From the NCBI RefSeq assembly GCF_900996245.1, contig NZ_CAAJGK010000129.1, positions 124,001 to 188,000 on the forward strand: a stretch of 64,000 nucleotides of DNA. Direction: 5' to 3'. The DNA comes from Paraburkholderia sp. BCC1886. Its GTDB lineage: Bacteria > Pseudomonadota > Gammaproteobacteria > Burkholderiales > Burkholderiaceae. Shown in pieces: positions 34,916 to 43,305 of this stretch; within the stretch, counting starts at the first letter, position 1, and each line of letters starts with the position of its first letter. The notes below the pieces were generated by a model that saw only the letters and a program-made list of their open reading frames with translations, was not told the origin of the DNA and did not search any database. The position numbers and the translations under genes were made by a program.

Positions 34916-35911
34916 TTAGCGAGGCCGCGCGGGCGGATAGTGAGAGACGACGCTGCCGGGCAAGCCTTCGCGCAACGCGCCGCATTCGAGCCATGCGAGC
35001 GCAATTGGCCAGAGGTTTTCCGCGAAACGGCTGTGGAAGAAAGCGAAATGCCCGATCGCCGACTCGCCGATCTGCGCCGGTGCGATACGCAGATGCGTCA
35101 GCGTACTGCCCGTGAAATAACGCAGCAGCCGCTCGATGGCCGGGATCGTGCCGAACTCGTCGTCGGTCGCGCCGATTGCGAGCAGCGGCGCTCGCACCGC
35201 CGCGAAGCGATCGACGAGCCGGTCGCGCTGCGAGTCGTCGAGCGCGAACGGCTTGCGTCGGAAGGTGTCTTCGAAACGGCGCTTGCTGCGGCTCCATGAC
35301 AAGGCGACACCTTTCGGCGTGTTTTCCATCCAGCCCAGACGTTTGGCCGGCACATAGCCGACCAGCAGCGCGAAGAGCGGCATCAACAGATGCCAGCGCC
35401 AGAGCATTGCGAGCTTGCGGCCGGGCGCGTAGTCGCGCCAGTGGGCGTACTGCGCGCCTATCGTGACGACGCGCCGGATCGACGCGTTCGACGGCGCGAG
35501 CCCGACGAGGACGCCGCCGATGCTGTGCGCGACGACGTCGACCGGTTGGCCCGGAAAGGCGCGCGCCGTGTATTGCAGCACGGCCTCGAAATCGAGTTGT
35601 CCCCAGTCGAGCCACGACGCGTGAAAGCCGCGCAGCGAGCGAGGCCGCGATTCGCCGATACCGCGGTAGTCGTAGACGATCGCGTCGTAGCCATGACTGA
35701 AGAGGAAGGCGGCGAACCGGAAGTAGTAGCGGCAGCGCACGGATGTCGCCGCATTGACGATCACCACCGGCCGTGCGTCGGTGTTGCCGGCGGACTCGCC
35801 CGTCCCGCTCGCCTCCCGCGCGCGATGACGCCAGACGAAGCCATGAATCGGGTAGCCGTCCGCGGCGACCAGCGTGATGGCCTGGGGGGCGTCGGTCTCT
35901 CTGTCCTGCAT
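34916..35911 (-). CDS. Alpha/beta hydrolase, cytoplasmic
   Basis: A 331-residue serine hydrolase of the abhydrolase type. The nucleophile elbow is AHSIGG, the oxyanion region follows the strand VVIVNAATSVRCRYYFRFA, and the acid/His pair is likely in GATDDEFG and IGHFAFFH. A short hydrophobic segment (LLMPLFALLVGYVPA) sits in the cap. The ATG at 35911 is chosen for its ggag. Relatives are annotated as alpha/beta hydrolases acting on lipid-like or ester substrates; the substrate is not known. It is the first non-T3SS gene of the central metabolic block and is divergent from a LysR gene. Confidence 0.72.
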   Translation of the reverse strand: MQDRETDAPQAITLVAADGYPIHGFVWRHRAREASGTGESAGNTDARPVVIVNAATSVRCRYYFRFAAFLFSHGYDAIVYDYRGIGESRPRSLRGFHASWLDWGQLDFEAVLQYTARAFPGQPVDVVAHSIGGVLVGLAPSNASIRRVVTIGAQYAHWRDYAPGRKLAMLWRWHLLMPLFALLVGYVPAKRLGWMENTPKGVALSWSRSKRRFEDTFRRKPFALDDSQRDRLVDRFAAVRAPLLAIGATDDEFGTIPAIERLLRYFTGSTLTHLRIAPAQIGESAIGHFAFFHSRFAENLWPIALAWLECGALREGLPGSVVSHYPPARPR

Positions 35912-36007
35912 TGGGTCTCCGCCTGATTGGGCTGTACCGTCACATTCCACTTGACTCGCGCGGCGAGCTCAACCAACCTTCTCGCATCTTTCGCATGAGG
36001 AATACGA

Positions 36008-36943
36008 ATGCCAGTCCCGCTCGTCCGGCTCGCCTCGCTCGACCTGATTCGCGGCTTCGTCGCGGTCGGCCGGCGCATGAGCATTACGCTCGCCGCCGAA
36101 GACTTATGCCTGACCCAGTCGGCGCTGAGCCGCCAGGTTCGCGCGCTCGAGGACTCGCTCGGCTTCGTGCTGTTCCAGCGCGGCTACCGGTCGATTTCCT
36201 TCACGCCGGAAGGCGAACGCCTGTTTCGCACCGCCGACGCCGCCGTTCAGCAACTGCAGGAAGTCTTCGAAGTGTTGGGGCATGCGCAGGAGCGGCTGCC
36301 CGTGACGATTACAGCCAGCATCGGCGTGACCGGGCTCTGGCTGTTGCCGCGTATCAACGCGTTTCAGAAGCGCTGCCCGAAGGTCGATCTGCGAATGGCG
36401 GCAATCGACAGAAACGTCGATTTGCGTGCCGAGGGCATCGATCTCGGCATTCGCTATTGCACGGCAACCAATGCGCCGCCGGGCGCTGTGCGGCTGTTCG
36501 ACGAGGCCGTGGTGCCGGTGGCGCATCCGTCGCTCGGACTCGTGGGGCTCGACGAGGCCGTCGTGCTCGAGCGGCACACGCTGCTCGAATTCGAAGGACC
36601 GCGCCGGCCGCTGCTGCGCTGGTCCGATCAACTCGCCGCAATGGGTTTCGCCCACGCGAAGCCGGGGCGGATGCTGGGTTTCAACCAGTATGACCAGGTC
36701 ATTGCCGCCGCGCTGGCCGGGCAGGGCATCGCGCTCGGGCGCATCGCGCTGATCGAACCGCTGCTGGCCGACGGACGGCTGGTCGCGCTCGCCGGGAGCG
36801 GTCCGGTGCGCTCCAGTACGTACGGTTACTGGCTCTATCAGGCCGAGCCGCAACCGCGCCGCGCCGTGCTCGACGTAGTCGAGTGGATCGTTGCGGAAGC
36901 CGGCGCGGTGGAGGAGATCGTTAGCCGGGCGCTCGGCCGGTAA
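36008..36943 (+). CDS. LysR-family regulator, GcvA-like
   Basis: A 311-residue LysR-type regulator with the N-terminal winged HTH (AEDLCLTQSALSRQVRALEDSLG) and a periplasmic-binding-protein-like effector domain. The DLRAEGIDLGIRY and LEFEGPRRPLLRW segments place it in the GcvA/AmpR-like group. It is followed 139 nt downstream by an MFS transporter gene on the same strand, and is divergent from the alpha/beta hydrolase gene. Its target is probably one of these. Confidence 0.85.
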   Translation: MPVPLVRLASLDLIRGFVAVGRRMSITLAAEDLCLTQSALSRQVRALEDSLGFVLFQRGYRSISFTPEGERLFRTADAAVQQLQEVFEVLGHAQERLPVTITASIGVTGLWLLPRINAFQKRCPKVDLRMAAIDRNVDLRAEGIDLGIRYCTATNAPPGAVRLFDEAVVPVAHPSLGLVGLDEAVVLERHTLLEFEGPRRPLLRWSDQLAAMGFAHAKPGRMLGFNQYDQVIAAALAGQGIALGRIALIEPLLADGRLVALAGSGPVRSSTYGYWLYQAEPQPRRAVLDVVEWIVAEAGAVEEIVSRALGR

Positions 36944-37082
36944 CCTCGTTCACCGCATGCGCGCCATGCATGCGAATCCTTCCGAAGTATCGATTGAAGC
37001 GTATCGTTCGCCGGCGTTAATGTCCGCGATGGCGTGCGCACTAGCGGTGTGCGCATCCATCCAATACGGCGAACGCGGAGGA

Positions 37083-38336
37083 ATGGTGAGCGGACAACAG
37101 GACATCTGGCAAAAACGCTGGGCACCGGTGCTGGCCGGCGGCGTGGTGATGGGCGCCGCACTCGGCGTGCGGCATGTGCAGGGGCTCTTCCTGACACCGG
37201 TCACGATCGACCACGGCTGGTCGCGCGAAACCTTCGGTCTCGCGCTGGCGTTACAGAACCTGCTGTGGGGCGTCGCGCAGCCGTTCGCGGGAATGATCGC
37301 CGATCGCTTCGGCTCCGCGCGCGTGGTGTTCGCCGGCATGCTGGTCTATGCGCTCGGGCTCGTCGTCATGGCGTATGCGGGCACGCCGGGCGTCTACACG
37401 CTCGGCACCGGCGTGCTGGTCGGCGTCGGACTGTCGGGCTCCGCATTCGGCGCCGTGTATGGCGCGTTGTCGCGGATTTTTCCGGCCGCGCATCGCAGTT
37501 GGGCGCTCGGCGTGGCAGGCGCGATCGGCGGCCTGGGCCAGTTCTGTACGGTGCCGTTCGTGCAGAGCCTGTTGAGCGGCATCGGCTGGGTCTCGACGCT
37601 GCTCGTGCTCGCATCCGCGATGGTGCTGCTCGCGCCGCTGTCGGCCTGGTTGCGCGATCGTCAGGTCGATCATGGCGCGCCACGCGGTCCGGTCGACGGC
37701 GAGGCGTCGGCTCAAACAATGGGCGCGGCGATTCGCGAGGCGCTCTCGCATCGCGGATTCTGGCTGCTGAATGCCGGCTTTCTCGCCTGCGGTTTCCAGC
37801 TCGCCTTTATCGCCGCGCATCTGCCCGCGTATCTGCTGGACAAGGGGCTGAGCGCGCGCAACGCCAGCATGGCGTTGGCGCTCATTGCGCTCGCCAACGT
37901 GATCGGCACTTACCTGTGCGGCTACGTCGGCGACTTCATGCGGCGCAAGTACGTCCTCTCGGCCATTTACTTCATCCGCTCCGGGGCCATGGCGGCGTTC
38001 TTTTTCGCGCCGCTCTCGCCGGCGAGCCTCTACGTGTTCGCGTTCCTGCTGGGGTTCATCTGGCTCGGCACGGTGCCGCTCACCAGCGGGGTCGTCGCGC
38101 AGGTTTTCGGTGTGCGGTATATCGCGACGCTGTTCGGTTTCGTGTTTTTCGGGCATCAACTGGGGAGTTTTCTCGGCATCTGGCTCGGTGCGCTGGTGTA
38201 CGACGCAACGCATGCTTACGACCTGCTCTGGTACGGCGCGATCGGGCTCGGGGTGATCGCGGGTCTGTTGCATCTGCCGATCAACGATTCGCGGGTTGCC
38301 CACCACCGCGCCGCGCCGCTCGCGCGGCCGGTATGA
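37083..38336 (+). CDS. MFS transporter, monocarboxylate/OFA-like
   Basis: A 417-residue membrane protein with about 12 helices. The first loop motif is GMIADRFGSARVV, and the second half holds GYVGDFMRRKYVLS. The N terminus (WAPVLAGGVVMGAALGVRHVQGLFL) fits the oxalate/formate antiporter-like (OFA/MCT) branch. The start is not certain: ATG 37083 has a purine-rich leader very close in front, and GTG 37086 would have better spacing. Its stop codon overlaps the ATG of a 41-residue membrane peptide (ATGA). The substrate is unknown. Confidence 0.8.
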   Translation: MVSGQQDIWQKRWAPVLAGGVVMGAALGVRHVQGLFLTPVTIDHGWSRETFGLALALQNLLWGVAQPFAGMIADRFGSARVVFAGMLVYALGLVVMAYAGTPGVYTLGTGVLVGVGLSGSAFGAVYGALSRIFPAAHRSWALGVAGAIGGLGQFCTVPFVQSLLSGIGWVSTLLVLASAMVLLAPLSAWLRDRQVDHGAPRGPVDGEASAQTMGAAIREALSHRGFWLLNAGFLACGFQLAFIAAHLPAYLLDKGLSARNASMALALIALANVIGTYLCGYVGDFMRRKYVLSAIYFIRSGAMAAFFFAPLSPASLYVFAFLLGFIWLGTVPLTSGVVAQVFGVRYIATLFGFVFFGHQLGSFLGIWLGALVYDATHAYDLLWYGAIGLGVIAGLLHLPINDSRVAHHRAAPLARPV

Positions 38337-38458
38337 AAACTTTTGCCGCCGGCATCACGGCATTGCTTGGCATTGCCGTGCTGGCGGTATGTTTCGCGGG
38401 TTATCTGACGCCCGCTGCGCTGCTCTCTCTTTTATCGGGACTCGCATTCTGCGATTGA
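38333..38458 (+). CDS. 41-residue single-span membrane peptide coupled to the MFS gene
   Basis: A small reading frame begins with ATG at 38333, overlapping the MFS stop as ATGA, and encodes 41 residues starting MKTFAAGITALLGI and ending SGLAFCD. Most of it is hydrophobic, giving one or two transmembrane segments split by a Pro (LTPAALLSLL). The overlap implies translation by re-initiation from the transporter. It may be a small accessory subunit or regulator of the transporter. It is not a named family to me; the coupling and the clean hydrophobic profile are the only evidence. Confidence 0.55.
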   Translation: MKTFAAGITALLGIAVLAVCFAGYLTPAALLSLLSGLAFCD

Positions 38459-38654
38459 TTCCGGTGAACTGTCTGTTTAGTTATTCATCCCGCCAAATAA
38501 CCGGACTACCGGCTCGCGCCTTTAATGGCCGCAATCGAAATCGAGATCTTCCCGGGAGACGACATTCGCCTTTCTTTGTTATTACGCGTAAGTAAAGTGG
38601 TGTTATATTACGTCCGGCTCTGAAATGACTAACCAAAAAATAGGAGAATGCCGG

Positions 38655-38972
38655 ATGTCGAATCGACTCATCGCTTATTCCGCCGCTACGGCGGGCTTAT
38701 GCATTTTGCTTTCCGCGTGCGGCGGCACCCAGTTGAACATGACGGAAATGCAGACCACCACTGCAAAAACATTAGGGCTCGCGTCTTCGGATGAAATCAC
38801 GGTCGCCAATGTTCAATACGTTAAAAAGAATGCAATTGGCGGCAGCCAGATCAGCTACGACGCCACCACCGCGCGGGGCCGCAAGTTCACCTGCACCGCG
38901 TTCGTCATTCCGGGCTTGACCCCGCTGGACAAGGCAACGTACTCGAATGGCGAATGTCATCCGCGCGGGTGA
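38655..38972 (+). CDS. Small putative lipoprotein
   Basis: A 105-residue secreted protein. The signal peptide ends in a lipobox (LLSAC), so the mature protein is expected to be lipidated at that cysteine. The remaining ~80 residues are polar, with a closing CTAFVIPGL segment and a C-terminal cysteine that could pair with it. The ATG at 38655 is preferred over 38625 because ggag precedes it. It is not recognised beyond being a lipoprotein, and is likely expressed with the next lipoprotein gene 54 nt downstream. Confidence 0.72.
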   Translation: MSNRLIAYSAATAGLCILLSACGGTQLNMTEMQTTTAKTLGLASSDEITVANVQYVKKNAIGGSQISYDATTARGRKFTCTAFVIPGLTPLDKATYSNGECHPRG

Positions 38973-39026
38973 CACGGGTGACACGGGGTTGACTTTCGGC
39001 TGCCATCATTTCGTTGGAAAATCCAG

Positions 39027-39407
39027 ATGAAAAAAATTTACGCAATCGCGTTGCTGCTATGGCTTGGCGCGTGTTCGACGGGGGGCGCTTTAGGCGTCGG
39101 CAACGAGAAGTTCGACCCGGCCTGGATCAGACAGCATGTGGTAACCGGTAAAACCACTCAGCAGGATATTCAGGCGCTTTACGGCGAGCCGGAACAGAAG
39201 CAAACCAGTGCAAGTAATTCCGATACGTGGATATATTCGAAGAACCGGTCAGGAAATAATTTCCTTTCTATGGCCACTGGCATGATTCCCGGTATGTCGA
39301 CCGTCAATCAGGCTTCGAGTGTCGCGGATATTCACAAGAAAGAAGGTTATGGCGATACGGTGTGGTTCTGGTTCAAGAACGGCGTCGTGACCAACTGGCA
39401 TAACTAA
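39027..39407 (+). CDS. BamE/SmpA-like lipoprotein
   Basis: A 126-residue lipoprotein (lipobox LGAC at residues 13-16). The segment GKTTQQDIQALYGEPEQKQTS resembles the SmpA/OmlA (BamE) fold, in which a short helix and hairpin are followed by beta strands (SDTWIYSK, DTVWFWFKNGVV). It is probably an envelope protein and not the BAM subunit itself, which is encoded elsewhere in these genomes. A strong hairpin follows. Confidence 0.72.
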   Translation: MKKIYAIALLLWLGACSTGGALGVGNEKFDPAWIRQHVVTGKTTQQDIQALYGEPEQKQTSASNSDTWIYSKNRSGNNFLSMATGMIPGMSTVNQASSVADIHKKEGYGDTVWFWFKNGVVTNWHN

Positions 39408-39424
39408 GCGTGATGCGGCTTTGA

Positions 39425-39454
39425 ATAATCAGCGCGCCGGGGCGCGCTGATTAT
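39425..39454. terminator. Bidirectional hairpin between convergent genes
   Basis: A perfect 14-bp inverted repeat, ataatcagcgcgcc and ggcgcgctgattat, with a two-base loop. It lies between the lipoprotein gene and the convergent thioesterase gene and can act in both directions. Confidence 0.75.
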
Positions 39455-39502
39455 CTGTGTATCCGGCCGTCGTAATACGTCGCGCCGTCGTGCTAAAGCC
39501 GT

Positions 39503-39934
39503 TTATCGCTGAACATTGGCCACGGTGGCCTGCATCAGCGCAATCAGCTTGTAGCTGTCCTGGGCGCCAGCATAGGCGCGCACTTCGCCGGTACACACCG
39601 TCAGCAGTTTTCCCGCATTCTGCACCCGGCCGATGGCGACGAACCGTTCGCCGAGGGCGGGGCGCAGCAGGTTGATCTTGAACTCCGCCGTGACCACCTC
39701 GAACCCGGGCGGCGCCTTCGTGAGTGCCGCGTAACCGCAGGCGCTGTCGAGAATGCTGGTCGTCGCGCCCGCATGCAGATAGCCATGCTGTTGGGAAAGG
39801 TGCAGGGAGAAGGGCAGTTCGATCTGCACTTCGCCGTCCTCCACGCCGCGTAATTGCGCACCGAGAGTGGCCATCAGGCCTTGGGCGTTGAAACTGTCTG
39901 CGATTCGTTTGTAGAGGTCGCTCATTGTATTCAT
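39503..39934 (-). CDS. PaaI-family hotdog thioesterase
   Basis: A 143-residue hotdog-fold thioesterase. The active-site helix segment HGYLHAGATTSILDSACGY carries the conserved glycine and acidic residue of the PaaI group, which hydrolyses acyl- or aryl-CoA thioesters in the cytoplasm. The start may be ATG 39934 or the in-frame ATG nine bases inside. It stands alone. The substrate is not known; it could serve aromatic-CoA overflow given the aromatic catabolic genes nearby. Confidence 0.82.
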   Translation of the reverse strand: MNTMSDLYKRIADSFNAQGLMATLGAQLRGVEDGEVQIELPFSLHLSQQHGYLHAGATTSILDSACGYAALTKAPPGFEVVTAEFKINLLRPALGERFVAIGRVQNAGKLLTVCTGEVRAYAGAQDSYKLIALMQATVANVQR

Positions 39935-40087
39935 GGGTGAAAGAGTGAGGCTGGAAATGCCGGTGAGGGTGGGAAAGGGCCGACCTGCGCCCTGTGCACC
40001 ACGAGCCCGGCGTGATACCGGATTCAGAAAGACTCCGTGTTGATAGCACCTTTGCGCGGGCTACGCCATGCCGATGCCATGCCGATC

Positions 40088-41053
40088 CTAGCTGCGCGCG
40101 CGCATCCACGGCGGGGTTTCGAACTCCTGCGCCATCCAGTCGATGAACGCGCGCGTCTTGGCCGGCGTGTATTGCGCCGACGCACGGACCACGTTCATCA
40201 CTTCGTCGCCAGCCACGTCCCATTCCGGCAGCACAGCGACGAGACGCCCGTCGCGCAGTTCGTCGGCGACGAGCCAGTCGGCGCAGTACGCGACTCCGAT
40301 CCCGCCAAGCGCCGCCTGAACCACCGCGTCGATATCGTCGGTCGCCAGCCGCGAACGGGTGCGCACGCTGTGCTGCTCGGCCGCTTGTCCGCTGCGTCGC
40401 CCGCTGCGTCGCCCGTTGTGCCGCGCCTCCCGCCGCGACAGATGCCATACCGGATGCGACGCCATCGGTATGAAACCGATACACGCATGATTCGCGAGAT
40501 CGCGTGGATGACGGATCGGCGGATGCGTGTCGATGTAAGCCGGCGCTGCGCACAGCAGCCGCCGCATGCTCAGAATGTGCCGCGCGACGAGCCGGTTGTC
40601 CTCCAGCCTGCCGATGCGCACGCCTGCATCGAAGCGCTCCGCGATCAGATCGACGAAACGGTCGGTGAAGACCGCTTCGACGTCCAGTGACGGATACTGC
40701 GCAAGAAACGCCGGCAGGCGCGGCGCGATCCAGCGCCGTCCGAAACCGGCCGGCAGGCTGAGCCGCAAGAGCCCCGTCGGCGTAGTGGACAGCGAGCGCG
40801 CTTCGTCCTCGCCGCTGCGGATCAACTGCATCGCTTCCTGGGCCCGCTCGCGCAGCCGCAAGCCGGCGTCCGTGGGTGAGAGTCGTCGGGTCGATCGTTC
40901 GACCAGACGAATGCCCAGGCGCGTTTCCAGAGCTTGCAGACGCCGCGACACGACCGACGCATCGCGTCCCAGTTGACGTCCCGCCGCCGAGAAACTGCCG
41001 GTCTCCAGCACCGCCAGCAAGGCGCCTATTTCATCCGCTTCCGTCCCGTTCAT
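40088..41053 (-). CDS. LysR-family regulator
   Basis: A 321-residue LysR-type regulator: winged HTH (LETGSFSAAGRQLGRDASVVSRRLQ) and a C-terminal ligand domain. The stretch RREARHNGRRSGRRSGQAAEQ in the effector domain is an unusual Arg-rich insert. It is divergent from the zinc-free alcohol dehydrogenase/quinone reductase gene across a 94-nt gap and most likely regulates it. Confidence 0.85.
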   Translation of the reverse strand: MNGTEADEIGALLAVLETGSFSAAGRQLGRDASVVSRRLQALETRLGIRLVERSTRRLSPTDAGLRLRERAQEAMQLIRSGEDEARSLSTTPTGLLRLSLPAGFGRRWIAPRLPAFLAQYPSLDVEAVFTDRFVDLIAERFDAGVRIGRLEDNRLVARHILSMRRLLCAAPAYIDTHPPIRHPRDLANHACIGFIPMASHPVWHLSRREARHNGRRSGRRSGQAAEQHSVRTRSRLATDDIDAVVQAALGGIGVAYCADWLVADELRDGRLVAVLPEWDVAGDEVMNVVRASAQYTPAKTRAFIDWMAQEFETPPWMRARS

Positions 41054-41147
41054 TGCTGCGCTCCATGCACGAATGTCTTGTTCTATCGGTCGATTATAGG
41101 TGCGAGAGCCAGTTACGATGGTCGCATCGAAAACCGGGAGAAAAACG

Positions 41148-42161
41148 ATGCGTGCCTATCACTTGACAACGGGAGAAGCCTGGCAACTCCGCCTGGCCGA
41201 CATGCCCGACCCGCAGCCGGCTGCGGACGAAGTGCTGATCCGGCTCCATGCAGCCGGTCTCAACTATCTGGATCTGATGGTCGCGAGGGGAAGGCTCGGC
41301 GACACGACGTCACCCTTCGTGCCGGGTACCGACGGGGCCGGCGAAATCGTCGCAACCGGCGAGCGGGTCAGCGGCTGGGTGCCGGGGGAACGCGTCATCT
41401 CAGGCTTGATTGTCGACTGGTCGGCGGGACTGCTGACCGAAGCGAACGGCCGGCGGCTTCGCGGCGTCACGATGCCCGGCTCGCTCGCCGACTACGCGGT
41501 CGTGCCTGCCAGTGCGCTGGTGCGCATTCCGGAGAGTCTGTCGTACACGCAGGCCGTCACGCTGCCGATTGCGGCGACCACGGCATGGAATGCGATCGTC
41601 AAGAGCCGCACCGGACCGGCTTCGACGGTTGCGCTGCTCGGCACCGGCGGGGTCAGTCTGTTTGCGCTGCAGTATGCGAAGGCGGCCGGCGCGCGGGTCA
41701 TCCTCGCGTCTTCGTCGGATGAGAAGCTGGAACGCGCGCGCCAACTGGGCGCCGACGTGCTGATCAATTACCGCACGCAGCCCGCCTGGGACGAAGCCGT
41801 GCTGGCGGCGACAGGCGGGCGGGGTGCGGATCTGGTGGTGGAAACCGTGGGCGGCGGGACGTTCGCCCGCTCGGTCAACGCGGCGGCGATTGGCGGGACG
41901 GTGTATGTGGTGGGGTTCGTCGGCGGCATGGAGGCGAGCCTGCCGTTGCTGCCGGTGATGGTGAAGACGCTGAATATTCTCGGCAGCCAGACCGGCTCGA
42001 CGAGCGACCTGGAAGCTGCCATGCGCGCCTTGCAGCAGGCGCGAATCGAACCGGTGATCGACCGGGTGTTTGCGTTCGACGAAGCCGGCGACGCGTATCG
42101 CTATCTCGCGTCGGCCGCGCATGTCGGCAAGGTGGTGATCGACTTCGACCGGCCTGCTTAA
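41148..42161 (+). CDS. Medium-chain dehydrogenase/quinone oxidoreductase family protein
   Basis: A 337-residue MDR protein. The N-terminal GroES-like fold (NYLDLMVARGRL, PGTDGAGEIVATGERV) is followed by a Rossmann NADP-binding domain (LGTGGVSLFALQYAKAAGARVI). The structural zinc cysteines are absent, as in the quinone oxidoreductase/zinc-independent branch. The ATG at 41148 has ggag and fits the family start. It is divergent from a LysR gene. The stop overlaps the end of the convergent BenM gene by 4 nt. Confidence 0.83.
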   Translation: MRAYHLTTGEAWQLRLADMPDPQPAADEVLIRLHAAGLNYLDLMVARGRLGDTTSPFVPGTDGAGEIVATGERVSGWVPGERVISGLIVDWSAGLLTEANGRRLRGVTMPGSLADYAVVPASALVRIPESLSYTQAVTLPIAATTAWNAIVKSRTGPASTVALLGTGGVSLFALQYAKAAGARVILASSSDEKLERARQLGADVLINYRTQPAWDEAVLAATGGRGADLVVETVGGGTFARSVNAAAIGGTVYVVGFVGGMEASLPLLPVMVKTLNILGSQTGSTSDLEAAMRALQQARIEPVIDRVFAFDEAGDAYRYLASAAHVGKVVIDFDRPA

Positions 42162-43090
42162 GCGGTGTCGCCGGGCCGGTCCGTACGGGGCACGTAGGGT
42201 ATCTTCTGCGATTCGTACAGCCGGTAGATCAGTTCGAGCATCTCGCAAATGTCCCGCGACTCGTCCAGCGCCCGCGTACTCATGATGATCGGCGACACCA
42301 GCGTGGGGTCGTCCAGTTCCTTGTAGCTCACGTCGTCGCGCTTGAGTCCATACACACTGCTCGGTACGACCGCCACGCCTTCGCCGGCGGCCACCAGCCC
42401 GAGCGCAATCTGCAATTCCCGCACTTCGTAAATTCGCCGCGGCTCGAGCGCCCGGTCGCTGAAGGCCGCGAGCACCTGGTCCGCGTAGCTCGGTCGGGGC
42501 GCCTTGGGAAAGATGATCAACGTCTCGTTCAGCAGATCGCGCAGCGCGAGGATCGGCTTCGCGTGCGACAACGGGTGGCCTTCCGGCAGCGCGACGATCA
42601 TTTTTTCTTCGCGCAGGATCACGCGGCGAATGTTGGCGTCTTCGTTGCGGATTCGCCCGAATCCGACGTCGATGCGGCCGTCCTTCAGCGCGCGCAACTG
42701 GTCCATCGTGGACATCTCGTGAAGACTCAGTTCGACCGTCGGATTCTCGTCCCGGAACCGGCGGATGATTTTCGGCAGCATGCCGTACAGCGTCGAACCG
42801 ACGAACCCGACTGAAAGACTCCGCTCGATATTGCCGACGCGCCGCGTCATCGATTCGAGTTCCGCGGTCTGGGCGATCAGTTGGGCGGCGTGCAGGTAGA
42901 AGAACTTTCCCGTCTCGGTCAGCTTCAACGGTCGCGAGTTGCGCTCCAGAAGCTGGACGCCGAGTGTCTCTTCGAGTTGCTGGATCGAGCGGCTCAACGG
43001 CGGCTGCGCGATATGCAACCGGTCGGCGGCACGCGTGAAGTTGCGCTCTTCGGCCACCGCCACGAAATAACGCAGATGCCGCAATTCCAT
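42158..43090 (-). CDS. benM: BenM/CatM-type LysR regulator of benzoate/catechol genes
   Basis: A 310-residue LysR-type regulator starting MELRHLRYFVAVAEERNFTRAA, the signature of the BenM/CatM/CatR group. It is divergent from benA, and the shared intergenic region contains ATAC-N7-GTAT dyads, the known BenM operator. Family members activate with cis,cis-muconate and benzoate. The same two-dyad layout is present upstream of catB (53934-53974), so it probably controls both operons. No other LysR gene adjoins the cat genes. The effector-binding residues cannot be confirmed by eye. Confidence 0.87.
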   Translation of the reverse strand: MELRHLRYFVAVAEERNFTRAADRLHIAQPPLSRSIQQLEETLGVQLLERNSRPLKLTETGKFFYLHAAQLIAQTAELESMTRRVGNIERSLSVGFVGSTLYGMLPKIIRRFRDENPTVELSLHEMSTMDQLRALKDGRIDVGFGRIRNEDANIRRVILREEKMIVALPEGHPLSHAKPILALRDLLNETLIIFPKAPRPSYADQVLAAFSDRALEPRRIYEVRELQIALGLVAAGEGVAVVPSSVYGLKRDDVSYKELDDPTLVSPIIMSTRALDESRDICEMLELIYRLYESQKIPYVPRTDRPGDTA

Positions 43091-43093
43091 CTC

Positions 43094-43159
43094 ATACCTC
43101 CACGGTATAACCCGATACTCATTCAGTCTTGGACGACGGCCGGATACGTCGATTATTCT
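43094..43159 (+). promoter_or_regulatory. BenM operator and promoter of benABC
   Basis: A perfect dyad ATAC-N7-GTAT (43094-43108) is followed 21 bp later by ATAC-N7-GTCT (43115-43129), which abuts TTGGAC (43129-43134). A -10-like ATTATT (43152) or TATTCT (43154) follows. Two further ATAC half-sites are at 43144 and 43189. The layout is that of the BenM-activated benA promoter. Confidence 0.85.
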
Positions 43160-43305
43160 GCATTCAGTCGGTGTTTTTCGAGCGGATTATACCTTATCAA
43201 CATAACGCGCTCGCTAAAAACAGAGGGTTAACCCCGACCGCACACGAGGGTCCGAAGCCGACCACGAATGCGAAACCCACAAAGACGCGCATAGGAGGAG
43301 CAACC

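Noticed and set aside
38625..38654. ATG 38625 as the start of the first lipoprotein
   Set aside because: It lacks a ribosome binding site and would put ten polar residues before the signal peptide; ATG 38655 has ggag and starts the signal directly.
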